Source of the DNA: Oscillospiraceae bacterium
Lineage (GTDB): Bacteria > Bacillota > Clostridia > Oscillospirales > Oscillospiraceae
Direction of reading: 5' to 3'
DNA length: 64,000 nucleotides
NCBI GenBank assembly: GCA_910575815.1
Contig: CAJTFN010000001.1
Location: forward strand, 304,507-368,506
Below the pieces are notes generated by a model. The model was given only the letters and a program-made list of their open reading frames with translations. It was not told the origin of the DNA and ran no database searches. Shown here piece after piece: positions 49,724-58,195 of the stretch. Made by a program: the position numbers and the translations under genes. The number at the start of each line of letters is the position of its first letter. Positions within the stretch are counted from its first letter, which is position 1.

Positions 49724-51898
49724 GATGGCGGAGAGATAGAGCTGCGTGGACTGATAGTCGTTCCAAGGGAGGGGCAGAGGCCATCCGGCCTCCATCAGCA
49801 GATCGCCGGGATAACGGCCCTCACCGTTGACCCGGTAGTCCAGATTCGGGTCCAAGCCCTTCAGCCGCAGGGAGAGGAAGGGGAGCCCGGCGTGGACGGA
49901 CCCGGTGACCAGAGAGACCAGGGCCTCCCGCCGGTCCGGGGAAACCTGCTCCCAGGCGGTGTAGGGCCCCTCCTGGAAGGGGTCGCTGAGGCGGTAATAA
50001 TCGCCCCGCTGAATCAGGTCGTAATGCTCCTTGAAAAAGGCGGTCTGGCGGCGAATGATCTCCCGTTCCTCCGGGGTGGCTTTGCTCAGATCCATCTCGT
50101 AGCCAAAGGTGCCTCCCATGGCTACCACGCCCCGGGTTTCCATAGACACTGTCCGCCCGGTCTGGGCGTTGGGGGCCGCAGAGACGTGAGCGCCCACGGC
50201 GCTGAGAGGGTAGCCGAAGGAGGTACCGAACTGGATGCGGAGACGGTCGATGGCGTCGGTATTGTCGCTGCACCAGATCTGAGGGGTGTAATAGAGCATG
50301 CCGGCGTCAAACCGCCCGCCACCGCCGCTGCACCCCTCAATGAGCAGATCCGGGTAGTCCTGGCGCAGGCGCTCCAGGAAATCATAGACCCCCAGGACAA
50401 AGCGGTGATAGACCTCCCCCTGCCGCTCCGCCGGAAGGGCGGCGGACCAGACGTCTGAGAGGCTCCGGTTCATGTCCCACTTGACGTAGCGGATGGGGGC
50501 GGAGTCCAAAACCTTTTGGATATCCCGGTAGATATGGTCCCGGACGTCCTTTCGGGAGAAGTCCAGCACCAGCTGGCCCCGGCTCACGGTTTGGGGCCGT
50601 CCCGGAGCGCCCAGGACCCAATCCGGATGGGCCCGGTAAAGCTGGCTGTCCTCATTGACCATCTCCGGTTCGATCCAGATGCCAAAGCACATACCCAATT
50701 CCTGAATCCGGGGAGTCAAAGCCTCCAAGCCTCCGGGAAGCTTCTCCTCGTTAACGGTCCAGTCCCCCAGGCTGCTGGAGTCGCTGTTCCGGTTGCCGAA
50801 CCAGCCGTCGTCCATGACGAAGAGCTCCATGCCCAGAGGGGCCGCCGCCCTGGCGATGTCCAGAAGCTTGTCCGCGTCGAAGTGAAACTCAGTGGCCTCC
50901 CAGTTGTTAATCAGCACAGGTCTCCGTTTCCCGGCGTAGGGATCCCGAATCAGGTGCTCCCGCAGGGCCCGGTGGAACTGCGTGCTCAACTGGGCGAGGC
51001 CCGTGGGGGAGCAGATCAGCGCGGCCTCGGGGGTGGTGAAGGACTGCCCGGGAGCCAGGGGGAAACGGAAGTGGTGAGGGTGAATACCCAGAGTCAGCCG
51101 GGTGTTCTGGAACTGGGCCAGCTCCGCCGCCGCCTCGAAGTTGCCGCTATAGAGGAGCATGGCTCCGTAGCAGCGCCCGTGGTCCTCGGTGGCCTCGTGG
51201 TCGCAGAGGATGACAAAGGGGTTGTGGTGATGGCTGGAGGCCCCACGGGTGCTGCCCACGCTCTGGATGCCGGAGCGCAGGGAAGAGCGGTGGGGACAGC
51301 GTTCTACAATGTGGGCCCCGTCGAAGGTGATGAAGTCCAAGCCGTCCCGCTGGAAGTCCAGACACAGGGAGGCGGCCCGGCAGAGGGTCACAGGCTGGTC
51401 TCCCCGGTTGATGACCCGCAGGGCCCGGGTGATGAGGTCCCGCTCCTCCAAGACGCCATAGAGAAGCTCTACCTCCAGCTGGGCGGCCTGGTCTTTGAGA
51501 GTAATGCGCAGGGTTTCCCACTCCTCGCCGCCGAAGAAGGCGGGGAGACCCTCCAGACGGTATTTCCCCCTCTCCAAACGGAAACCCTGATAGCGGAAAT
51601 CCGTCAGGTGGCTGCCGTCGGACAGCTCCAGCTCCAGAGAGGGGAGCCGGTAATCCCCCACGCCGCAGGAGGAACACTCCTGGGGCAGGTTGTCCAGGGA
51701 GTAGCTCCGGTTTTCCCGGGCGTCCCAGGGGTTGGGAGAGAAGCCCCGGTCGGCGTATTGAATCAAAGTGGAGAGATCGCCGCCCCGCAGCCGGGGACCG
51801 TAATAGGTGTGCAGCAGCACGCCAAGACCGTCGGCTTTCATTTGATACGTCGTGTGTTTTGTGTGCAGGGTAAAGAGACCCTTGTCGCAAAGTATCAT
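49721..51898 (-). CDS. Alpha-galactosidase (GH36)
   Basis: Cleaves terminal alpha-1,6-galactose from melibiose, raffinose and stachyose; cytosolic (no signal peptide). 725 aa, the usual length for GH36 AgaA-type enzymes. An N-terminal beta-supersandwich (about 1-330) precedes the barrel. Motifs: NNWEATEFHFDADKLLDIA, FVMDDGWFGNRN, catalytic nucleophile Asp in YVKWDMNRSL near 475, ECSGGGGRFD-like segment (here EGCSGGGGRFD), and acid/base Asp in WCSDNTDAIDR near 545. The ATG at 51898 has GAGGGA 6 nt upstream; an extension to 51985 lacks a ribosome site. It has its own promoter with operator-like repeats at 52037-52091. Confidence 0.95.
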   Translation of the reverse strand: MILCDKGLFTLHTKHTTYQMKADGLGVLLHTYYGPRLRGGDLSTLIQYADRGFSPNPWDARENRSYSLDNLPQECSSCGVGDYRLPSLELELSDGSHLTDFRYQGFRLERGKYRLEGLPAFFGGEEWETLRITLKDQAAQLEVELLYGVLEERDLITRALRVINRGDQPVTLCRAASLCLDFQRDGLDFITFDGAHIVERCPHRSSLRSGIQSVGSTRGASSHHHNPFVILCDHEATEDHGRCYGAMLLYSGNFEAAAELAQFQNTRLTLGIHPHHFRFPLAPGQSFTTPEAALICSPTGLAQLSTQFHRALREHLIRDPYAGKRRPVLINNWEATEFHFDADKLLDIARAAAPLGMELFVMDDGWFGNRNSDSSSLGDWTVNEEKLPGGLEALTPRIQELGMCFGIWIEPEMVNEDSQLYRAHPDWVLGAPGRPQTVSRGQLVLDFSRKDVRDHIYRDIQKVLDSAPIRYVKWDMNRSLSDVWSAALPAERQGEVYHRFVLGVYDFLERLRQDYPDLLIEGCSGGGGRFDAGMLYYTPQIWCSDNTDAIDRLRIQFGTSFGYPLSAVGAHVSAAPNAQTGRTVSMETRGVVAMGGTFGYEMDLSKATPEEREIIRRQTAFFKEHYDLIQRGDYYRLSDPFQEGPYTAWEQVSPDRREALVSLVTGSVHAGLPFLSLRLKGLDPNLDYRVNGEGRYPGDLLMEAGWPLPLPWNDYQSTQLYLSAI

Positions 51899-52036
51899 AG
51901 AGGTTCCCTCACAATTTCGTTTATTATCCATTGGCCGGAGCCGAAAGGCCCGTATCCCCCGGCAATCCGGCAGAGGGCACCGCAAGCGTGCAAACGTCTG
52001 TTCCGGCGCACCGGCGATTCCAGTGGAACTGCGGCA

Positions 52037-52091
52037 ATTGTAGGCGTTTTCCGCTCAAATGGCAAGAGCGGAAAGTGGACAAATTTTCCGC
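52037..52091 (-). promoter_or_regulatory. Promoter and operator candidates of the alpha-galactosidase gene
   Basis: Minus strand: TTGCCA (52060-52065), 17-nt spacer, TACAAT (52037-52042). Upstream of the -35 box lies an inverted repeat GCGGAAA (52068-52074) / TTTCCGC (52085-52091). A third half-site, TTTTCCGC (52047-52054), lies in the spacer. Confidence 0.6.
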
Positions 52092-52479
52092 CCCTTCCAC
52101 CTTATCCCTTGGTAGAAGCTCACAGCATGGCATAGGGAACCCGCGAAGAGCTCTCCGGGTGAGAGGACAGCCCCGGCAGGGCGAATCGCCGGGCCGGGGC
52201 TGTGTGGAAGAAAGGTGGATGATGTATAAGGGCCGTCGCCGGCAGCGGGAAAGCTCCCGCCGCCAGACACTGTTTGAAGCTGGGCAAAGGGCCTTTGTGA
52301 ATCGGCGGTTCTCCCGGCGCTTTCAGGCGAGGTTGGAAATCCGGCTGGATTCCCGTGGGAAACCGGGCCTTCCTCCGACGTTCCGTCCGGTCTCAAACAG
52401 GGTCAATTGATGTGAATCTCTGCGGCGATCCGGCGTGCCGCCGGTTGCGCCGCGGGCAGAGGCTTTCGAAAACCCGCCC
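52092..52479. other. Intergenic region between permease and alpha-galactosidase genes
   Basis: No supported gene. It contains a hairpin ACAGCCCCGGC / GCCGGGGCTGT (about 52170-52203, long loop) that may end the transporter transcript. Near 52448 is a short stretch GCGCCGCGGGCAGAGGCTTT that resembles the middle of repeat copy A (8104-8122); that likeness may be chance. Confidence 0.4.
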
Positions 52480-53322
52480 TTACTTGCCGCCGGTGGAGGC
52501 GATGCCTTCAATGAACTGGCGCTGGAAGATCAGATAGAGAATGACCATGGGCAGCATAGCCAGCAGAGAGCCTGCCATCAGCACCGGGAAGTTGGTGGTG
52601 AACTGGCCCCGCAGAGTGGCCAGACCGGAAGAAAGGGTCATCATCTTCAAATCGGAGTTTACCACCAGGGGCCACATCAGGTCACTGTAGGCAAAGACGG
52701 CGGTGAAGATGGTCAGGGCCGCCACGGAGGTGCCCGTCAGGGGAAACATGACCTTGGTGAAGGTCTGCCACTGGTTGCAGCCGTCCAGGTAAGCCGCCTC
52801 GCCGATCTCATTGGGAATCCCCATGTAGGTCTGGCGCAGGAAGAACACGCCAAAGGCACTGACAATGCCGGGGAAGACCAGGGCGAAGATCGTGTTCGCC
52901 AGGCCCATGTGGGCGATCATCTGGTACTGGGGAATGATGAAAATCTGGCTGGGCAGGGACATCTGAACCAGCACGATGCCGAAGAGAAGGTTCTTGCCCT
53001 TGAAGTTCAGCTTGGCGAAGGCATAACCCGCCATGGAGCTGAACACGATGGCGCAGAGCACCCGGAAGAGGATCATCAGCGCCGTGTTCCAATAGAGGTT
53101 CAGAAACGGCAGACTGGCCATGGCGTCCTTGAAGTTGCTCAGGATCAGCTCCTTGGGGAAGATGGTGGGGGGAATTGCCAGACTCTCGGGAATGGTCTTG
53201 GAGCTGGTGAGGATCATCCACACAAAGGGAAAGACCATGATGGCGGAGCCCACAACCAGGGCCGCGTAGGTCAGGAAGGTGGTGATCTGTTTGCTGCGGG
53301 TCAGAGAAGCGCTGCTTTTCAT
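52480..53322 (-). CDS. Carbohydrate ABC transporter permease (MalG type)
   Basis: Second membrane subunit of a sugar importer. 280 aa, six hydrophobic segments. The EAA loop that contacts the ATPase reads EIGEAAYLDGCNQWQTFTKV near residue 180. The N-terminal helix follows TRSKQITTFLTYAALVVGSA. AGGAGG precedes the ATG. It is the last gene of the binding protein-permease-permease unit, 13 nt after its partner. The neighbouring alpha-galactosidase indicates a galactoside substrate. Confidence 0.92.
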   Translation of the reverse strand: MKSSASLTRSKQITTFLTYAALVVGSAIMVFPFVWMILTSSKTIPESLAIPPTIFPKELILSNFKDAMASLPFLNLYWNTALMILFRVLCAIVFSSMAGYAFAKLNFKGKNLLFGIVLVQMSLPSQIFIIPQYQMIAHMGLANTIFALVFPGIVSAFGVFFLRQTYMGIPNEIGEAAYLDGCNQWQTFTKVMFPLTGTSVAALTIFTAVFAYSDLMWPLVVNSDLKMMTLSSGLATLRGQFTTNFPVLMAGSLLAMLPMVILYLIFQRQFIEGIASTGGK

Positions 53323-53335
53323 TTCCGTCCCCTCC

Positions 53336-54211
53336 TTACACGTCGTAGTTGACCCACTTCTTCTGGCCGACGAACTGGATGATCGTCACAGCGCCGATGA
53401 GAAGCACGGTCCAGATCACAATGGCGCTGCCGCTGCCGCGGCTACCGGCCACGAAGGACTCGCGGTAGAACAGGTACATCAGGCTCTGCACGCTGGTGAC
53501 GGCTGGGTTCGTGTCCTCCACCATCATGTAAATCAGGTCATAGACCTTCACGGAGGCCATCAGCCGCATAATCATGACCACAAAGAGCGTGGGAGAGACC
53601 ATGGGCAGAGTGATGTGGAAGAACTGGGTCACCTTGTTGGCCCCGTCGATGCTGGCTGCCTCGTAGTAAGACTTGGAGATGTTTTGCAGGCCTGCCAGGA
53701 GGAGCACCGCGTCATAGCCGATGTTGCTCCAAATGGCCACCAGGGCGCAGGCGATCATCACCACGTTGGGGTCGGTGATCCAGCCCACATGGGTCCCCAT
53801 GGCCTGGTTCAGGATACCGTACTCACCGTTGAAAATCCAGCGCCACACCATGGTGACGGCGGCGGGGGCGCAGACCATGGGCAGGAAGAAGATGGTCCGG
53901 AAGGCGCCCTTGCCCTTGATTTTAGCGTTGAGAAGCATGGCCACCAGCAGGGACAAGAACAGGCCGATGGGCACGGTGAGAATGCAGAAATAGATGGTGT
54001 TCCAAGTGGCCTTCCAGAACTCGGGGCGCTGGAAGATGTCGATGTAATTCTGGAAGCCGACGAACTTGTAGTGGCCAAAGCCAAGATGCTCACAGAAGCT
54101 GGTGTACAGCGTCTGAACGAAGGGCCACAGGTTCAGCACCAGCAGGCCAATGATGGTGGGGGCCACCATGATATAGGCCCAGTTTTGCTCCCGCTTGGCG
54201 GCGGCGGACAT
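53336..54211 (-). CDS. Carbohydrate ABC transporter permease (MalF type)
   Basis: First membrane subunit of the importer. 291 aa with six hydrophobic segments; starts AAAKREQNWAYIMVAPTIIG and carries the EAA loop YYEAASIDGANKVTQFFHIT near residue 200. The ATG at 54211 has AAGGGAG 5 nt upstream; GTG at 54229, with GAGAGGAGG 8 nt upstream, is an equally possible start adding six residues. The gene lies 32 nt after the binding-protein gene. Confidence 0.92.
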   Translation of the reverse strand: MSAAAKREQNWAYIMVAPTIIGLLVLNLWPFVQTLYTSFCEHLGFGHYKFVGFQNYIDIFQRPEFWKATWNTIYFCILTVPIGLFLSLLVAMLLNAKIKGKGAFRTIFFLPMVCAPAAVTMVWRWIFNGEYGILNQAMGTHVGWITDPNVVMIACALVAIWSNIGYDAVLLLAGLQNISKSYYEAASIDGANKVTQFFHITLPMVSPTLFVVMIMRLMASVKVYDLIYMMVEDTNPAVTSVQSLMYLFYRESFVAGSRGSGSAIVIWTVLLIGAVTIIQFVGQKKWVNYDV

Positions 54212-54243
54212 TTTTACTCCCTTATTCACGGAAAACCCTCCTC

Positions 54244-55542
54244 TCACTCATTCGCCAGCTTCTTGGCGGTTTCGGTATTGATGATCTCCTGGATGTTGTC
54301 CATGCCTGCGTCAAAGCTCTGTTGGCCGTTGTAAACCTTGTTCAGCTCATCCAGCAAAGGCGCCTTCCACTTGGGGCGGGCGGAGTTGTTGACGCTTTGG
54401 ACGCCGTAGGCGAACTGCTCGTTGAGGATTTCCAGATCCAAATCGTAGCCCGCGTTGGCAAAGGCGTCGAAGTAGGGCTGCTCGGTGCCGTCGTAAGCGG
54501 AGATGGCCGCGCCGTAGCCGCTGGCAATCAGCTGGGCCTCCTCGGTACCGAAGAATTTGATGACCTCCAGAGCGATATCCCGGGTCTTGCCGCGGGCGGC
54601 GGTGGAGTAGCACAGGCCGTTGGAGATGGTGGCCCGGCCGTCACCCTGAACGGGATCGGGGCAGACCGGCAGGCGGGCGATGCCCCACTTGCCCTGCATG
54701 TTGGGGAAGCTGGTCATGTCGTTCCACAGGTTCCAGTTGCCCTCCAGGAACATGGCGCCCATCTCGGAGAAGAAGGCGGTCTGAGGCGTGGTTTCAGCGA
54801 AATAGGTCTGGTCCGGGCACCAATCGGTCTTCTGCATGCCGATGTAGAAGTCCATGGCCTTCCGGGTGCCCTCCTGGTCGAAGCCGCCCTTGGTCTTGTC
54901 CTCGGTGAGGATGCAGCCGCCAGCCTGATAGACGAAGTTCCAATAGCCCATCTGGTCGTCGTTATAGGCCATGAAGCCATACTTGCCCGTGGCGGCGTGG
55001 ATCTTTTCGGAGGCGTCTACCATGTCGTCCCAGGTCCAGCCCTCGCTGGGATAGGGCACGCCCGCGGCGTCAAACATCTCCTTGTTGTAGCACAGGACGA
55101 TGTTGTCCTTGTCCTTGGGCACGCCGTACATCCGGCCGTCGGAGCCCTGGGCGTTGCCCCGGGAGATCTCGGAGAAATGCGTTTCGTAGTAGGCGGGGTC
55201 CACGTCGTCATAGAGGTCCGTCACGTCCGCCAGCATGCCAAACTCCGTGTAGTACAAAATCTGGTTTGTGTGCATCCAGAAAATGTCGGGCATGGTGTTG
55301 GACTCGGCGGCGGCCTCCAGCTTGGTCCAGTATTCGTTCCAGCTGGTAACCTGCACGTCGATCACCACATCCGGGTTCTTCGCCGTGTAGGCGTCGCAGA
55401 TGGCCACCATACTGTCCCGCTGGTAGACGTCCCAGATTTGGAATGTCAGGTGGGTCTTGCCATCGGCGGCGCCGCAGCCGCAAAGGCTCAGCAGCAGCGT
55501 GAGGGCCAGAGCGATGGCAGGAGCGCGGGGGATTCGTTTCAT
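54244..55542 (-). CDS. Extracellular sugar-binding lipoprotein of an ABC importer
   Basis: Solute-binding protein, 432 aa, family 1 type (MalE-like). Lipoprotein signal: basic MKRIPR, hydrophobic core ALALTLLLSL, lipobox LSLCGC with Cys near 22-24. The mature part has LTFQIWDVYQRDSMVAICDAY, PDIFWMHTNQILYY and EMGAMFLEGNWNLW, typical of oligosaccharide binders. The ATG has a weak GAGTT site upstream. It follows a promoter with a pair of 12-bp inverted half-sites (55737-55799) and two leader hairpins. Its two permeases come next; the ATPase gene lies upstream in the same direction. Confidence 0.93.
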   Translation of the reverse strand: MKRIPRAPAIALALTLLLSLCGCGAADGKTHLTFQIWDVYQRDSMVAICDAYTAKNPDVVIDVQVTSWNEYWTKLEAAAESNTMPDIFWMHTNQILYYTEFGMLADVTDLYDDVDPAYYETHFSEISRGNAQGSDGRMYGVPKDKDNIVLCYNKEMFDAAGVPYPSEGWTWDDMVDASEKIHAATGKYGFMAYNDDQMGYWNFVYQAGGCILTEDKTKGGFDQEGTRKAMDFYIGMQKTDWCPDQTYFAETTPQTAFFSEMGAMFLEGNWNLWNDMTSFPNMQGKWGIARLPVCPDPVQGDGRATISNGLCYSTAARGKTRDIALEVIKFFGTEEAQLIASGYGAAISAYDGTEQPYFDAFANAGYDLDLEILNEQFAYGVQSVNNSARPKWKAPLLDELNKVYNGQQSFDAGMDNIQEIINTETAKKLANE

Positions 55543-55799
55543 AACTCCACTCCTCTGCTTTGTATTTCGCGCGGGATACGTTTACAGCCAGCCCATTTTA
55601 AAACGGAGACCCGCTTCTCTGGCGGACCTCGGTCCGCCAGACGGAAAGCGGCAGCTGCCGCTTTCCAATACCGCTGACTACACTATGTGCATGATAATAC
55701 CAACGCCGCGTCCGTGTAAATGGACAGGATTTTAGGAAATATGCCCAAATGTTAGAAAAGTCGCTTTGAACGCAAGTCATCCAACGATTGGGCATATTT
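55543..55799 (-). promoter_or_regulatory. Promoter, leader hairpins and long inverted repeat ahead of the binding-protein gene
   Basis: Minus strand: TTTACA (55715-55720), 18-nt spacer, TATCAT (55691-55696). The leader folds into GGAAAGCGGCAG / CTGCCGCTTTCC (55643-55666) and CTGGCGGACC / GGTCCGCCAG (55619-55640). Upstream of the promoter, AAATATGCCCAA (55737-55748) and its exact inverse TTGGGCATATTT (55788-55799) are 51 bp apart, about five helical turns. The rest of the gap to 55910 shows no gene. Confidence 0.65.
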
Positions 55800-55910
55800 T
55801 TGAGAAATTCATTAGAATTTACTAGATATAGCGTTTTTCTTTTGTGCAAAAGAGAAAATCCAGGTAGGGTTCCCCAGGAAATACCGGCAACTCTCTTCCA
55901 TATTCTTACA

Positions 55911-56777
55911 TTATATACCAAAATGCGGGATACTTGCGCCGGAGTGACTGGGGGCGCTCTCCAGGTATTCGCTGGGGGACAGCCCGGTCTCCCGTCGGAA
56001 GACCTTGGCGAAGTAATTGGCGTTGGCAAAGCCGGAGGCCTCGGCCACATAGCCAATGGTGGTGTCCGGGGCGCGGAGGAGAAGCTTGGCGTATTCGATG
56101 CGCACCCGGGTGATGTACTTCCCCGGGGAGACGCCCACTTTCTTTGTGAAGACCCGTCCCAGATGGGCGGCGGAGACCTCCAGCCGCTGGGCCAGCTCCT
56201 CCAGCCCCTCCAGGAAGGGAAACTCCTCCTGAATGATGGCTACGGCGGCCTCTACCAGAGGGGACCCGGCGTCCACCCGGACCCGCTCCGGCAGAGCCCG
56301 GAGTTTTAACAGCAGGGAATAGGCCAGGGCGGAGGCGGCGTCGCCGGGAACCCGGCCCTGCTCCTCCTCCAGCACGGCCAGGGACACGGCGGCCTCCCGG
56401 ACGGCAGCCGCGCCGCCGTGGAAGAGAGAGCCGCTTTTATTCAGCCGGTTCCCCAAAAGGCGGGGAACCAGGTCGCCCCGGAGATGGAGCAGCAGGTAGA
56501 ACCCGTCGGAGATGGCTTGGAGGGTGTAATCGCCGGGCTCCTGAAGCAGAAAGGCCTGGCCCTGGTCCAGCAGGGCGTAATGATTATAGGCGGAGACAGT
56601 CAGATTCCCCTGTACCGTGGCTGGGAGAATGTAGTCGCCGGTCCGGCCATAGCCGGTGATTCGGTCCCCGGCGGAGAGCGGGAGCAGCCGGGCGGCGGAG
56701 AGGGCCAGCAGCCCCTGAACACTGGCGTCAGGGGCTGTCGGGCAGACGTCTCGTTTTTCAAAGGAACGAGAGGACAT
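55911..56777 (-). CDS. AraC-family regulator within the transporter locus
   Basis: 288 aa. N-terminal ligand domain (ITGYGRTGDYILPATVQGNL, DYTLQAISDGFYLLLHL), C-terminal helix-turn-helix pair (LEGLEELAQRLEVSAAHLGRVF and TIGYVAEASGFANANYFAKVF), ending SPSEYL. GGAGG precedes the ATG. It lies 26 nt after the ATPase gene and is transcribed with it, upstream of the binding-protein promoter it probably controls. It is not closely similar to the AraC protein at 48780, so the locus has two separate regulators. Confidence 0.9.
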   Translation of the reverse strand: MSSRSFEKRDVCPTAPDASVQGLLALSAARLLPLSAGDRITGYGRTGDYILPATVQGNLTVSAYNHYALLDQGQAFLLQEPGDYTLQAISDGFYLLLHLRGDLVPRLLGNRLNKSGSLFHGGAAAVREAAVSLAVLEEEQGRVPGDAASALAYSLLLKLRALPERVRVDAGSPLVEAAVAIIQEEFPFLEGLEELAQRLEVSAAHLGRVFTKKVGVSPGKYITRVRIEYAKLLLRAPDTTIGYVAEASGFANANYFAKVFRRETGLSPSEYLESAPSHSGASIPHFGI

Positions 56778-56803
56778 ACGGTACCTCCGTGGTTAAAGTG
56801 GTC

Positions 56804-57895
56804 TCAGTGCGCGATGGCCTGTTCGGTTTCCTTGTCGAAGAGGTGAATCTTGTTCTTGTCCAGGGTCAGCTTGGCGGGATCGCCCACCCGGCCGGGATAA
56901 GTGGAGGGGGCCTTCACTACCAGCTTGGTGCCCTGGCAGTCCAGATGCAGGTTGATCTCCGCGCCCATAAGCTCGGCGATCTCAATGGTGGCATCCAGAT
57001 CGTGGGCCTTCGCCGTGGGATCCAGATCCTCAGGCCGGATGCCCAGCACCACGGTTTTGCCCACATAAGCGCCCAGGGCGGCCTTGTCCATCCGCTCCGG
57101 GAGAACAATAGCGCTGCCGCAGGTCTTGGCCACGAAGCGGCCGTTCTCCTCGGCGATGACGGCGTCCATGAAGTTCATCTGGGGGGAGCCGATGAAGCCC
57201 GCCACGAAGAGGTTGCAGGGATAGTCGTAGAGGTTCTGGGGGGTGTCGTTCTGCTGAATAATGCCGTTTTTCATGACGACGATGCGGTCGCCCATGGTCA
57301 TGGCCTCGGTCTGGTCGTGGGTGACGTAGACAAAGGTGGTCTGGAGGCGCTTGTGGAGGCGGCTGATTTCCGCCCGCATGGCGGTGCGCAGCTTGGCGTC
57401 CAGGTTGGAGAGAGGCTCATCCAGGAGGAACACGGCGGGGTTGCGGACCATGGCCCGGCCCAGGGCCACCCGCTGGCGCTGTCCGCCGGAAAGAGCCTTG
57501 GGCTTGCGGTTGAGCAAATGCTCCAGGTCCAGGGCCCGGGCGGCCTCGTGGACCCGGCGGTCGATTTCGTCCTGAGGAATCTTCTGGAGGGTCAGGCCAA
57601 AGGCGATGTTTTTATAAACGGTCATGTGGGGATACAGGGCGTAGTTCTGGAACACCATGGCGATGTCCCGGTCCTTGGGGGCCACGTCATTGACCACGCG
57701 GTCGCCGATATACAGCTCGCCGCTGGTGATGTCCTCCAGACCGGCGATCATCCGAAGAGTGGTGGATTTGCCGCATCCGGAGGGGCCGACGAGGATGACG
57801 AACTCCTTGTCCTGAATTTCCAGATTCAGATCGGGAACGACGGTAACGTTGCCGGGATAGGTCTTTTCTACGTGTTTGAAGGTGATACTGGCCAT
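56804..57895 (-). CDS. msmK: Sugar ABC transporter ATPase (MsmK/UgpC type)
   Basis: Energises carbohydrate importers; such ATPases often serve several transporters. 363 aa. ABC domain 1-235: Walker A GPSGCGKST near 38-46, Q loop QNYALYPHMT, signature LSGGQRQR near 136, Walker B VFLLDEPLSNLDAKLR and switch His in YVTHDQTEAMT. The C-terminal regulatory OB domain (about 245-363) is of MalK/MsmK type (GIRPEDL). The ATG at 57895 has GAGGAGG upstream; an extension to 58006 would run through the promoter. First gene of the unit with the AraC gene. Confidence 0.94.
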   Translation of the reverse strand: MASITFKHVEKTYPGNVTVVPDLNLEIQDKEFVILVGPSGCGKSTTLRMIAGLEDITSGELYIGDRVVNDVAPKDRDIAMVFQNYALYPHMTVYKNIAFGLTLQKIPQDEIDRRVHEAARALDLEHLLNRKPKALSGGQRQRVALGRAMVRNPAVFLLDEPLSNLDAKLRTAMRAEISRLHKRLQTTFVYVTHDQTEAMTMGDRIVVMKNGIIQQNDTPQNLYDYPCNLFVAGFIGSPQMNFMDAVIAEENGRFVAKTCGSAIVLPERMDKAALGAYVGKTVVLGIRPEDLDPTAKAHDLDATIEIAELMGAEINLHLDCQGTKLVVKAPSTYPGRVGDPAKLTLDKNKIHLFDKETEQAIAH

Positions 57896-57925
57896 GAGTG
57901 ATTCCTCCTCATTGATTTTGGCAAC

Positions 57926-57990
57926 AGGATAGCATGACCTCTTTTGAGATACAAGGGTAAATTTTCGATGCAATCGGTAAATATTTGACC
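57926..57990 (-). promoter_or_regulatory. Promoter and operator candidates of the msmK-AraC unit
   Basis: Minus strand: TTGTAT (57949-57954), 17-nt spacer, TATCCT (57926-57931). On the plus strand GGTAAAT occurs at 57956-57962 and again at 57976-57982, exactly 20 bp apart. The second also forms a dyad with ATTTGACC (57983-57990). Direct repeats of about two turns next to the -35 box are the classic AraC activator layout. Confidence 0.65.
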
Positions 57991-58038
57991 TTCCCGGGAA
58001 AAGCAAAAAAATTACCCGGCAGGTCAGATTCTTGCCCT

Positions 58039-58066
58039 TGCGCCGGCAGAGGGTTTGTGATACAAT
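58039..58066 (+). promoter_or_regulatory. Promoter of the yesL-GH42 unit
   Basis: TTGCGC (58039-58044), 16-nt spacer, TACAAT (58061-58066) inside TTGTGATACAAT, with an extended TG element. The spacer sequence differs from that of the promoter at 48709, but the 12-mer is identical. Confidence 0.6.
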
Positions 58067-58195
58067 ACCCGCCGAACAGCCTGTTTATGTTATGGAATTT
58101 GCAGATCGCCCCGGGACTCCCCCTTTTTCCAGGGAGGAGTTCTGGCCGGAGGGGGAGGCTGTCTCAAAGAAAATCAAGGCCGGGAGGAAATGGGG

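Noticed and set aside
52430-52480. Third, partial copy of the dispersed repeat
   Set aside because: Only about 20 bases resemble copy A and the hairpin blocks are missing; may be chance in GC-rich DNA.
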